Assembly (NCBI GenBank): GCA_947561715.1
Contig: OX387199.1
Coordinates: 935,001 to 999,000 of the forward strand
Length of the DNA: 64,000 nucleotides
Reading direction: 5' to 3'
Origin: Ascidia mentula
Lineage: Eukaryota > Chordata > Ascidiacea > Phlebobranchia > Ascidiidae
Shown piece by piece: positions 46,452 through 58,500 of this stretch. The stretch's first letter is position 1; the number at the start of each line of letters is the position of its first letter. Both the position numbers and the translations under genes were made by a program. The notes beneath the pieces are model-generated. The model had not been told where the DNA came from. It worked only from the letters and a program-made list of their open reading frames with translations, and did not search any database.

Positions 46452-48459
46452 ATGTCAGACCTGACAGTACGCGAAATTTCAAGCAAAACAAAGGAGTCAA
46501 ACAAAAGAAGCGAGGAAATACTGCAGCAGATGAAAAAATTGGAAAATGGTAAAACTTAACAAATTCATCTAAACTTAATATTGCTTCACCTTTTAATGAC
46601 AGAAATACAGGAAACCGGTTTTGATGATGGCAGTGGCCAGAAAGAGGAAGAAATGTCAGGTAAAATTAACATTCTCTCCTAAAACTTGACATATTGGACG
46701 TAAAAAGTATACGCAAAGAAACAGCATCCACCAAGTAAACCAACAACCTACAGTATTTTGAGGATTATGTTTTTCAGGTTCATCGCATCACTCACGAAAT
46801 CAGTTTGTCATGTTTGACGTGATTGAAAGCAAAGTAGTACGTACGACTTTTGCATGTAAAAAAACAAGTATTTTTAAGTGAAATGTTGTCATTGTTGGGA
46901 TTAAATGTTTTCGTAATTCATGTTCTGTTCAGCACCTTACGTTAACCCACCATTTAGAGGGTCGGTAAAGATGGAGTTACACTGTTTGTTGGAGATTGCA
47001 AAGTTAAAATACCAGAGGGAGCTTGCACTGATGACGTAGATATCGTTCTCACCGCTTTCCACGGCGGGGAAACACAGCAAGTTAGATTAATGAAAACAAC
47101 CCTAAATTATCACTTTGCCACTTTGTGAATTGATGCAGGATGGAATTTACCGGGTCAGTTCAATTCTTAGATGTGAACCTCATGGAATGAGATTTAAGAA
47201 ACCGGTTGAAATAACACTTCCAACATGTTACCGAAACAACGATGATCTTCCAATCACAGCATATGTGAGAATACTACCCAGTATTGCCTATCCCAAATAG
47301 ACAAACAATCTAATAAAAACATAGGTGAGAACAAGAACTGAACATGGAGATTGGAAAAATGTCATGAAATTATCAATGGACAGAACAACGCGATATTTTA
47401 CTTTCAAAACAAGTCATTTTTCATTGTAAGGTTTTTGAATTTAAGCTTTATCTTTGATTTCATGCTGCTTTCTTATTGGTTTAAAGCTTTGACGTCATTC
47501 TTACCAACACCCAATGGTATCTTGGCTTGCTGAAGGAGAAGGCAATCCTTGTTGCCGTTCCTTCGTATGACAATGAAGGTGTACTGGAGATTGTTGCATC
47601 TGTTTATATTTGTGACAATGTTGGGGCAACAAAACAAATGGAAAACCTAAACTTTGTGTTTGACATGACTTTCTTGATGAGGTATCAGTGAATCAAATAA
47701 CACTGTAGAACCAGCTGAAAAGTTTAATTGTAATGTTATTGTTTAGTTCAAACAACCAACAACTCAGAATTTCATTGAGTGGAAACGAAGTGAATGTGGA
47801 ACCCAACGAGTATTTAATTGAGGGAGCTTGGAAGAATGCGAAGGACTTGACACAATTCCGGTTGACAAGTATTGAAAACTGGAAGATTGGAAGTAAACAA
47901 CTTCAACTTACTCTGAGTTCTCTTAATTCGGATCATCCGAATATTAACAAACATCTCTTCATCGAAGGACGCAGTCTCAGTAAGCAGATTAGAATAGAAA
48001 TAGTTGGATATATAATTTCACCTGTCATAACTTTTCATATTTTTGGAACCACGTCCTGGGAACACTACAAACATAACGACCACCGAAGTTGTGATTCATT
48101 CCTAAGTTAATATTTGTCATTCTTACTCAGCACGTACAAAACTTTGTAAATAGTGTGAGAAGACTTAATAATTATTTACCTGCATTACTTTGTGCGGTGT
48201 TTTAGACGAACAAATGAAGCAGCAGATTCAAAGCAAGGGTTTAATCATGGCAGCAAAGTTAATCTCCCTGCTGTTCAATTGCCACTGTCTGTACTCATAT
48301 GCACACTTTCCCACTTTCTTATTGAATTGGACGGTCAAGTTTCGTAAACGTAGGGTTTTCTTGAAACAAATGCATGCGGTAAACACCATATTGACAAAAT
48401 TAGCCACACTTACCGACAGTAGGGCCTTAACGCAGCAACATAAAGCGTTCGCTTTGTAA
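46452..48459 (+). CDS. ZU5-UPA protein with an HFS autoproteolysis-type motif, about 414 residues
   Basis: Exons 46452-46548, 46603-46659, 46778-46836, 46958-47080, 47139-47264, 47325-47425, 47487-47681, 47747-47979 and 48206-48459; phases agree at every junction. Residues 1-71 are a charged helix plus acidic linkers on phase-1 exons. Residues about 72-187 form a ZU5 domain: GVTLFVGDCKVKIPEGAC, then ILRCEPHGMRFKKPVEITLP, then GDWKNV, ending TSHFSF. About residues 190-330 resemble UPA (KAILVAVPSYDNEGVLEI, LRISLSGNEVNVEP). ZU5-UPA pairs occur in UNC5, ankyrins and PIDD1, and as the FIIND of NLRP1/CARD8. PIDD1 and FIINDs cleave themselves at HF|S, the motif seen here. No death-fold domain is visible after UPA. 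The last exon, encoding NEQMKQQIQSKG and then an unfamiliar tail, is the least certain part. Confidence 0.74.
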
Positions 48460-49748
48460 CGTGTACTATTTACAAGGCGCAGACAATTTAAGCCACGCGA
48501 GCAATCAAGCTTCCAAGCGGCAGTGATTTGGTTGCGTTCAAGATGCAAACTTTGACGATAACATTTATATATTTATTATACCCTATTGTTAGTGCTTTAA
48601 TTACAATAATTACTTACATAAAAAATTGCTTCTGGTGTCGTGTGGCTTAGGTGATTGGTTGGAATGACACTTTACCAGACAATCGTATGTAGTAAATTTC
48701 GTTGGTAAAAAGATGTTGATATGGCCACACAACAAGTTTTATAATTATATAAATTGTAAGCAAGGATATTGTAAAATTAGCAAGAATATTGTGATATTTG
48801 TGTGTGTTGTTGTAGACAAGACAGCATGCAGCGCTACCAATGTCGTCAGACAAGGTTCTTGTGCTTTTTGTAGGTGGTTTTATTGCCGCGTTACCTTCTA
48901 TAAAATACCGCGTGAAAGGACCAAATGAAGTTTTATTGACTTTTTGTCAGGGAATTTGTATCGCAGAAAGAAGAGTTGTAAAGTGCTCCAGCCATTTGAT
49001 GTAGGTAGCAACCTGGTGTTTCTCTGGTAAATGAGGAAAAGTCAGCCATAGTTTTGTCATAAGTTGTTTTTGTCAGTCCGTAAACACCGCAGTTTTGTTT
49101 TCGTCTTTGTTCCAAATATATTTTTAGACGTAATATCCCAAGAAACCTCAGTTGGTGAATGATTATGGGAAACTTTTTGAAAAGAAGAAAGGTAACTGGC
49201 TTTAATACATGGCAGATTTGATAAATTTAAAATTACGATTGGTTCCACTAGTTTGTTTTAAAGCGTGGTACAAGTTTTTACGCAGTGTAGATGTGTAAAA
49301 TATATTAGTCTACTCTCCTTCATGGCCGCAATCATTTTGCGATGCGTCATCGATGCTTGCACGCATGAATATGGCGTTAATAACACTTACTTTGAATAGG
49401 GAAAGTCGTCGGCAACTAATCAGAAAGGACCAAGTTCAAGTGAAATATCCATATTATCAGTTACAAAATATAAGTTTTGTCCAGCCAACAATATATCGTT
49501 GGGTTTTTACCAAAGTTATAACACTTGATGGACATTACCAGGTAATTGTGCCCAACCTTTATTGAGCAATTATTGCCAACATCGGTCTCACGTCCGACCG
49601 TACACCGGATACCCAGGGTTCAAATCCCGGCGTGGCCCTAACAAAAATCAAACACAACTATTGTTTAATCTAGATTCAGAAACGCAATGTTGCGGCAGTT
49701 ACCTGGTAATGCTGACTTCAAATTTAGGTTCTTCAACAAAACAAACCA
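48460..49748. other. Spacer with a tRNA-like repeat and a decayed exon copy
   Basis: Bases 49397-49445 (ATAGGGAAAGTCGTCGGCAA) resemble the MGKLSS exon at 49749-49803 with ATG changed to ATA. A tRNA-like segment lies at 49575-49650. Nothing else is recognised. Confidence 0.4.
49575..49650 (+). repeat. tRNA-like pseudogene or SINE head
   Basis: CAGGGTTCAAATCCCGG forms a T arm with a B box (GTTCAAATC), preceded at tRNA-like distance by CGGTCTCACGTCCG. The other arms do not fold convincingly, so this is a tRNA-derived repeat or pseudogene rather than a functional tRNA. Confidence 0.4.
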
Positions 49749-51950
49749 TGGGGAAGTTGTCGTCCGATGATCAGACACGACCACATGATAAATTGACTTT
49801 TGGTAAAATAAATTCATTACTAGTAAATTTATCCAATAAAGGGCACTGCAAATTGTTTGTTTAGGAAACTTTGTTCCATAATTCGGGTAATGCCGGGCAC
49901 TGATGCACAAACTTGTTCATCTGTGCATGTTTAACTTTGCATTTTCACCAAATGGGGAATAATATTTTTCAGAAACGGTGGACCTGGTAGTGGAAGGAGA
50001 AATAAACAAAAAGAAGGAAGCTAACAAAAAAGGGAAGATATATTGGAAAAACAGATCAGAAAATAGTAAAACTCAACAAATCAATGTAAACTTAATATTG
50101 CTTTAACCGTTATATTTAATTGGCAGAAATGAAGGAAACCAGGGGTGATGATGGCGGTGGACAGAAAGAGGAAGAAATATCCGGTAAAAATCAACCATTT
50201 TTTCCAAAACCTTGCCATGTCAAACGAAAAAGAATCAGCTTCCATTGAACATTTGACAACAAAAATGATGTTTTTCAGGTTTTAGTTCATCGCAGCATTT
50301 GCAACATCGGCTTGCCGGCTTTGATGTGAAGAATAACAAGACAGTAAGTTGCTTACACTTTTTTGAGAAAGCATGGGAAATACTTTCTAAAACCGAAGGG
50401 TTACTCACCTTTCATACGTGACAGCTTTACCCACTTTTAAATTATTATAATATATTCACTTTACGGGCTATTTTGTTTATATTAAGTAAAAAATAATAGA
50501 CAGCTATCCTTTATGGGTTCACCCAGACTTATTTGCTACAAGACGTCAACGCATGCATAACATTTACTTTGCATAGGGAAAGTCCTTGGATGATGAGAAA
50601 GAATCACATGAGCAATCAAGTTCTGGTCAAATAAACTCACTTGTATTTTTTTCCTATTAATTGTCATGAAATAAATTTTTGTCCATCGAAGGATATTGAT
50701 TAGTTTATACACACAGTTTGGCATGCCACAAATTGTTTTTTTCTAAATACGTTTTTCTTCTAGCCACGGGAACCTATTATCTATAGTGTATGATTATATG
50801 AAAGGAAGTTATGGCAACAAACTCCCTAAAAAACTTGCTCCTGTCTGATAAACCAACAGCACGTATTTCGTCTTGTACAGAAGTCCCTGCTGTATACATA
50901 TGCCACCATGAGAGACCAAGATCATATTCGATGATGGAACAAAATTTATCGATGCTCCCAACTTGTGGTATGGCGCTCAACATACAAAACAAAAGACCAA
51001 CATCACATATTTGATGAAACTTTTGCCTTGTATAGGCTTGCGAGTTACAAGCATACCAAGATTCGTTCCTAACGAACGTCGGGAAAGAAGAGCAAGAATT
51101 GAACTTAACGATGCACTAGAAATGGAGGAGAGACTTGCAATGAGACTGGCTGAGTTGGAAAGTAAAACTCTTTTATGGAACTCTAAAATTTAAACTTTAA
51201 ACATTTATTTTATTGAAACAAATACATTGAATTTCATACTCAAAATCATTCATTGTAACTGTGAAATGTACTAACTTACAAAATAAGGCAAAATCCTCGT
51301 TCATTAATTCAGTAACCAGCAATGTTACCAGGACAACGAAGGGAACAGATGGTTATTAGACCAGTGGAACAACAACCATTGCAAAGAAATCAAGAACGTC
51401 CTGAGAATGAATTAAGAAGAGATTAAGCAGAAACCTGACCAAACGGAATGAACACTTATTTTTTCATCTTTCTGAAGTTTCATGTAACTTTCTTAGAAAA
51501 AAATGTAATTATTGAAAGCTTTTTGTTCACCAATGCTTGTTGTTACTGTGCATTTACTTAATAATCCTTAATGACATTTTTCCATACGATAAATGTCAGA
51601 AATAGATGCTGAAATTGTCAAAAACAAACAAGAAAGAAATGTTCCAGATGATTCTTTTAGTATTTAGTTGATATACAGCAAACGCGAGACAGGAAGTTAC
51701 TCACGGCACTTATTTTACTTGATGTGCCAGATTACTAGAAATCATGATTTTCAGATGACGTTGAAATCTGTGACGTCATTCTTACCAACACCAATCGTAT
51801 CTTGGCTTGCTGAAAGAGAAGGCAATCCTTGTTGCTGTTCCATCGTATAAGAGTAAAGTTGTATTGGAGGTTATTGCATTTGTTTGTATTTGTTGCAATG
51901 TTAAGGCGACAAAACAAATGAAAAACCTCAACATTTCTCACTGAACGCTT
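49749..51950 (+). pseudogene. Decayed partial paralogue of the ZU5-UPA gene
   Basis: Exons that still splice in phase are 49749-49803 (MGKLSSDDQTRPHD, a myristoylation-type start), about 49979-50065, about 50128-50182 and about 50280-50342. The third resembles exon 2 of the upstream gene (ETRGDDGGGQKEEEIS). The fourth resembles its exon 3 (GFSSSQHLQHRLAGFDV). The ZU5 exons are absent. The UPA-type exon reappears at about 51760-51945 but has lost one base within ACCAACACC. That shifts the frame to an early stop, and the HFS motif is not preserved before it. The middle (50346-51660) is unrelated. The copy is a pseudogene, though its first four exons could still make a short protein. Confidence 0.65.
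50927..51193 (+). CDS. Unrecognised exon-like open frame between the paralogue halves
   Basis: A continuous frame reads TKIIFDDGTKFIDAPNLWYG and later RFVPNERRERRARIEL, followed by a charged helix (LEMEERLAMRLAELESK) and a stop at 51191-51193. An internal CTTGTATAG could be an acceptor. The composition looks protein-like, but no start codon, homologue or paralogue supports it. It may be an inserted gene fragment. Confidence 0.3.
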   Translation, partial: FDDGTKFIDAPNLWYGAQHTKQKTNITYLMKLLPCIGLRVTSIPRFVPNERRERRARIELNDALEMEERLAMRLAELESKTLLWNSKI

Positions 51951-52590
51951 ACAAACTTAGGTAAGCAGCGAGACATTAGGTAGATGTATTGTATATGTGT
52001 ACGGCCTTCAGCGATGTTCCCAATCGGTCCATTCACACAGTGATGATATTAGCACTCCACGCGACGACCTAAAAATTAAAATTTGGCCACTAAGTGGAAC
52101 GAAAGCTGCGTTTTTCGTGGTGTAAAAGAACCGGATAATTCCGGTTGTTTCCCACATACGTTTCCAGATTTCCATCATTGTATGTCGAACACTGTGTTTG
52201 AACCTGACATGATGTCTCCTTCCTTTTCATTGAATTTTGAGGCGGATGCTTAGTGCCTCTAAAGCAATTGATAGAGTATTTTCCAAATTAACAAAACTCA
52301 GAACCACGTTTCCTGTGCAAGCCATTTCCGCACTATTGTGTTATGTTACAAATATCCTAAGCGCGTATTATAAGTAGATATGCTGGTATGACGAAATTAG
52401 TCTGTGTGTTAACCCTCAGAGTCATTTTCCTGTGACTTAACGTCTGAGTGACAGTGTGCAAGAGGTATGGTGGCCGAGGTCGTATCGTGCGTATATGTGT
52501 TGTTAATTTAAAGCAAGTGTTTGTACTCAATAAAGATGAGATACTTGCCAACAAGGTACAACGACAACCAGATGTCCATCACAAGTTAAA
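51951..52590. other. Spacer before the tandem array
   Basis: I recognise no gene. The last 60 bases already resemble the array (CTCAATAAAGATGAGATACT; CAACGACAACCAG), so the array edge is gradual. Confidence 0.5.
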
Positions 52591-55500
52591 ATGTCCATAT
52601 TAGGATAGGGCGTTAACGGAAGTCACATGAGTGATGCTTGCTCTGGCATGTGACAAATATTCACAACCAATGCAGTAGCAAGCAAACTGCAGAGGAAGGT
52701 TTCATGAAGGCTGAACCACATATTGACGCGGGAATTTCTCTTCCTACTTCCTCGTGTATGATGATGTCACTGTTTATGATATTACAAGCTACATACACTC
52801 GCAATACTCGTAAATATATTACATTCATTGTTGTTTTAACACCATAGGGAAAAGCTGTTGAAATATTCGAGGTTTTGTGAACTTAAACCGGCAAATTTCT
52901 ATCCCTTATGTTAGGGTATAAACCAGTGTTTCCCAACAAGTGGCACGCGAGCACCTTTCTGTGATTTGCGGATCTAGCTGGAATTTACAAAATCGCAAGT
53001 GATCTCAAAATGTGTGTTACTGTATCCCCAAGGTTACTTCGTAACACTCAACTAGGTGTTACGCGTCTGCGAGTCCCTGGGCAGCATTTATGTGGCAAAA
53101 CGGCATGACAAGAGCTTCTTCGTTGCTTAAGACTGCAAAATTTGTGTGTCGTGAAAGCAAAGATTTTACAACCACTGTAACTGCTGTTAGCAGTCAAGCA
53201 AGCTAACAACGCTAAATGTGTGGAAACACTTTGTCCCACCAAGCTTGAATCTACCAGCCTTAGTTAAAGTCACGTGACAAAAAATGTCCATATTAGGATA
53301 AGGCCGTTAACGGTAGTCACATGAGTGATGCTTGCTCTCACATGAGACAAATATTTACAACCCATGCAGTATAGCAAGCAAACTGCAGAGGAAGGTTTCA
53401 TGAAGGCTGAACCACACATTGAAGTGGGAATTTCTCTTCCAACTTCCTCGTGTGTGATGAAGTCACTGTTTATGATATTACAAGCTACATACATTCGCAA
53501 TACTCGTAAATATATTACATTCATTGTTGTTTTAACACCATTGGGAAAAGCTGTTAAACAGTCGAGGTTTTTGTACTTAAACCGGCAAATTTCTATCCCC
53601 TATGTTAGGGTCTAATGCAGTGTTTCCCAATCAGTGGTACGCGAGCACCTTTCTGTGATTTGTGGATCTAGTTCGAATTCAAAAAATCGTAAGTGATCTC
53701 AAAATGCGTATTACTTCATCCTCAAGGTTACTTCGTAACATTCATCTGGGTGGTACGCGTCTGCGAATCCCTGGGCAGCATTTATGTGGCGAAAGGCATG
53801 AAAGAACGACTCCTCCGTTGCTTAAGACTGCATAATATGCGTGCCGTTGAAGCATAGATTTTACAATCACTGTAACTGCTGTTAACGGTCAAGCAAGCTA
53901 ACAACGCTAAATGTGTGGACACACTTTGTCCCACCACGCTTGAATCTTCCAGCCTTAGTTAAAGTTACGTGACAAACCGGGATTGTGGCAACTATAGGTG
54001 GCACGCGTTTAAATTATTTTACCTCCAAATGGTACGCAACCACAAAAAGGTTGGGAATCATAGGTGTAAGGTATATTTTTTTATCAAATTATTGTGCTGA
54101 GATTAAACCACTGATCACATTCAATACGGCAATCTTTGCCAAACATCTTAAAGTATCGAAGTTGTTGGGAAGTTAAAAGGACATGCTGTACCGTTGAAAA
54201 TATCTTTGACGTGTTAAATGATGCACAATGGTGAATGTTTCAAGTCATCAGATGACACTATGTGCATTATAGATGTGTTTTGTACAGGTCTGACTCTTCC
54301 TACACTTTCCACCATCCCACTCTTCCTACTGACAGACGTCGCAATAACGATTCGTCATCTGTTGTTCAACCAGAGCTGGTCGTGTCCGCAAAATACCTTG
54401 TAGTGTTTTTCTTCCGGGCTAATTGTCGTCGTGTTAAGCCTGGCTAAGTTTTTAGTTAATGTCCCGGAGGTGAGATATCGTAAGATACGTTGTTCAACAC
54501 TTTGTTCACTCAACCACATCTTTTGCACTTCACCACATCTTGTTTGTTAATATGGAAGTTGCGTTTGCATAATTAAAAGTAAACCTCACATTGTCCTTGT
54601 TGTGGTGCTTCGTGTGACAAATATTGCATTTTATCGCAGGGCAAAATGTATCTATTTTTATTAATGTGGTTGGGTTTGATAACCTCTAGACAAATTACCC
54701 CCGCTTTTAATTTTGAAGCAAGTTGTTGTACTCGATAAAGATGGGATATTTAGTGAATTCTACACTGGCCAAAATGATACAACGACAACCAGGCCCATCA
54801 CAAGTTAAAATGTCCATATTAGGATAGGGGCGTTAACGGTAGTCACATGAGTGATGCTTGCTCTGGCATGTGACAAATATTTACAACCCATGCAGTAGCA
54901 AACAACCTACAGTGGAAGGTGTCGTGTAGGCTGAACCACATATTGACGCGGGAATTTCTCTTTTTACTTCCTCGTGTGTGATGAAAGCGCTGTTTGTGAT
55001 ATTACAAGCTACATACAATATTCAAGGTTTTTGTACTTAAACCGGCAAATTTCTATCCCCTATGTTAGGGTCTAATGCAGTGTTTCCCAACCAGTGGTAC
55101 GTAAGTACTTTTCCGTGATTTGCGGGTATATTTCGAATTCAAAAAATCGTAAGTGATCTCAAAATGTTTGTTACTTCATCCCCAAGGTTACTTCGTAACA
55201 CTCAACTAGGTGGTACGCATCTGCGAGCTTCTGGACAGCATTCATGTGGCAAAACGCCATAAAAAACGAATTCTCCGTTGCTTAAGACTGCATAATATGC
55301 GTGCCGTTGAAGCAAAGATTTTTCAATCACTGTAACTGCTGTTAACGGTCAAGCAAGCTAACAACGCTAAATGTGTGGACGCGCTTTGTCCCACCACGCT
55401 TGAATCTACCAACCTTAGTTAAATCACGTGACAAACCGGGATTGTGGCAACTAGGTTGTACAAATTGTTTTACCTCCGAATGGTACGCAACCACAAAAAG

Positions 55501-58500
55501 GTTGGGAATCACAGGTGTATAGGGATATTTTTTTGTCCAATTATCGTGCTGAGATAAAACCACTGATCACTTTTAATACGGAAATCTTTGCCAAACATCT
55601 TGAAGTATAGAAGTTGTTGGGAAGTTAAAAGGACATGCTGTACCGTTGAAAATATCTTTGACGTGTTAAATGATGCACAATGGTGAATGTTTTAAGTCAT
55701 CAGATGATACTATGTGCATTATAGATGTGTTTTGTACAGGTTTCACTCTTCCTACACTTTCCACCATCCCACTCTTCCTACTGACAGACGTCGCAATAAC
55801 GATTCGTCATCTGTTGTTCAACCAGAGCTGGTCGTGTCCGCAAAATACCTTGTAGTGTTTTTTTTTCGGGCTAATTGTCGTCGTGTTAAGCCTGGCTAAG
55901 TTTTTAGTTAATGTCCCGTAGGTGAGATATCGTAAGATACGTTGTTCAACACTTTGTTCACTCAACCACATCTTTTTCACTTCACCACATCTTGTTTGTT
56001 AATATGGAAGTTGCGTTTGCATAATTAAAAGTAAACCTCACATTGTCCTTGTTGTGGTGCTTCGCGTGACAAATATTGCATTTTATCGCAGGGCAAAATG
56101 TATCTATTTTTATTAATGTGGTTGGGTTTGATAACCTCTAGACAATTTACCCCCGCTTTTAATTTTGAAGTTAGGGAAGCAAGTTGTTGTACTCGATAAA
56201 GATGGGATATTTAGTGAATTCTACACTGGCCAAAATGGTACAACGACAACCAGGCCCATCACAAGTTAAAATGTCCATATTAGGATAGGGGCGTTAACGG
56301 TAGTCACATGAGTGATGCTTGCTCTGGCATGTGACAAATATTTACAACCCATGCAGTATAGCAAGCAAACTGCAGAGGAAGGTTTCATGAAGGCTGAACC
56401 ACACATTGAAGTGGGAATTTCTCTTCCAACTTCCTCGGGTGTGATGAAGTCACTGTTTATGATATTACAAGCTACATACATTCGCAATACTCGTAAATAT
56501 ATTACATTCATTGTTGTTTTAACACCATTGGGAAAAGCTGTTAAATATTCGAGGTTTTGTGAACTTAAACCGGCAAATTTCTATCCCCTATGTTAGGGCC
56601 TAATGCAGTGTTTCCCAATCAGTGGTACGCGAGCACCTTTCTGTGATTTGTGGGTATATTTCGAATTCAAAAAATCGTAAGTGATCTCAAAATGCGTATT
56701 ACTTCATCCCCAAGGTTACTTCGTAACATTCATCTGGGTGGTACGCGTCTGCGAATCCCTGGGCAGCATTTATGTGGCGAAAGGCATGAAAGAACGACTC
56801 CTCCGTTGCTTAAGACTGCATAATATGCGTGCCGTTGAAGCATAGATTTTGCAATCACTGTAACTGCTGTTAACGGTCAAGCAAGCTAACAACGCTAAAT
56901 GTGTGGACACACTTTGTCCCACCACGCTTAAATCTTCCAGCCTTAGTTAAAGTTACGTGACAAACCGGGATTGTGGCAACTATAGGTGGCACGCGTTTAA
57001 ATTATTTTACCTCCAAATGGTACGCAACCACAAAAAGGTTGGGAATCATAGGTGTATAGGGATATTTTTTTGTCCAATTATCGTGCTGAGATAAAACCAC
57101 TGATCACTTTTAATACGGAAATCTTTGCCAAACATCTTGAAGTATAGAAGTTGTTGGGAAGTTAAAAGGACATGCTGTACCGTTGAAAATATCTTTGACG
57201 TGTTAAATGATGCACAATGGTGAATGTTTTAAGTCATCAGATGATACTATGTGCATTATAGATGTGTTTTGTACAGGTTTCACTCTTCCTACACTTTCCA
57301 CCATCCCACTCTTCCTACTGACAGACGTCGCAATAACGATTCGTCATCTGTTGTTCAACCAGAGCTGGTCGTGTCCGCAAAATACCTTGTAGTGTTTTTC
57401 TTCCGGGCTAATTGTCGTCGTGTTAAGCCTGGCTAAGTTTTTAGTTAATGTCCCGGAGGTGAGATATGGTAAGATACGTTGTTCAACACTTTGTTCACTC
57501 AACCACATCTTTTGCACTTCACCACATCTTGTTTGTTAATATGGAAGTTGCGTTTGCATAATTAAAAGTAAACCTCACATTATCCTTGTTGTGGTGCTTC
57601 GTGTGACAAATATTGCATTTTATCGCAGGGCAAAATGTATCTATTTTTATTAATGTGGTTGGGTTTGATAACCTCTAGACAATTTACCCCCGCTATTAAT
57701 TTTGAAGCAAGTTGTTGTACTCGATAAAGATGGGATATTTAGTGAATTCTACACTGGCCAAAATGATACAACGACAACCAGGCCCATCACAAGTTAAAAT
57801 GTCCATATTAGGATAGGGGCGTTAACGGTAGTCACATGAGTGATGCTTGCTTTGGCATGTGACAAATATTTACAACCCATGCAGTAGCAAACAACCTACA
57901 GTGGAAGGTGTCGTGTAGGCTGAACCACATATTGACGCGGGAATTTCTCTTTTTACTTCCTCGTGTGTGATGAAAGCGCTGTTTGTGATATTACAAGCTA
58001 CATACAATATTCAAGGTTTTTGTACTTAAACCGGCAAATTTCTATCCCCTATGTTAGGGTCTAATGCAGTGTTTCCCAACCAGTGGTACGTAAGTACTTT
58101 TCCGTGATTTGCGGGTATATTTCGAATTCAAAAAATCGTAAGTGATCTCAAAATGTTTGTTACTTCATCCCCAAGGTTACTTCGTAACACTCAACTAGGT
58201 GGTACGCATCTGCGAGCTTCTGGACAGCATTCATGTGGCAAAACGCCATAAAAAACGGCCAAAAATGGTACAACGACAACCAGGCCCATCACAAGTTAAA
58301 ATGTCCATATTAGGATAGGGGCGTTAACGGTAGTCACATGAGTGATGCTTGCTCTGGCATGTGACAAATATTTACAACCCATGCAGTATAGCAAGCAAAC
58401 TGCAGAGGAAGGTTTCATGAAGGCTGAACCACACATTGAAGTGGGAATTTCTCTTCCAACTTCCTCGGGTGTGATGAAGTCACTGTTTATGATATTACAA

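Noticed and set aside
48228-48548. 106-codon minus-strand ORF opposite the end of the ZU5-UPA gene
   Set aside because: It has no recognisable domain and overlaps the proposed last exon. I could not decide with confidence, but the plus-strand reading continues a supported exon chain.
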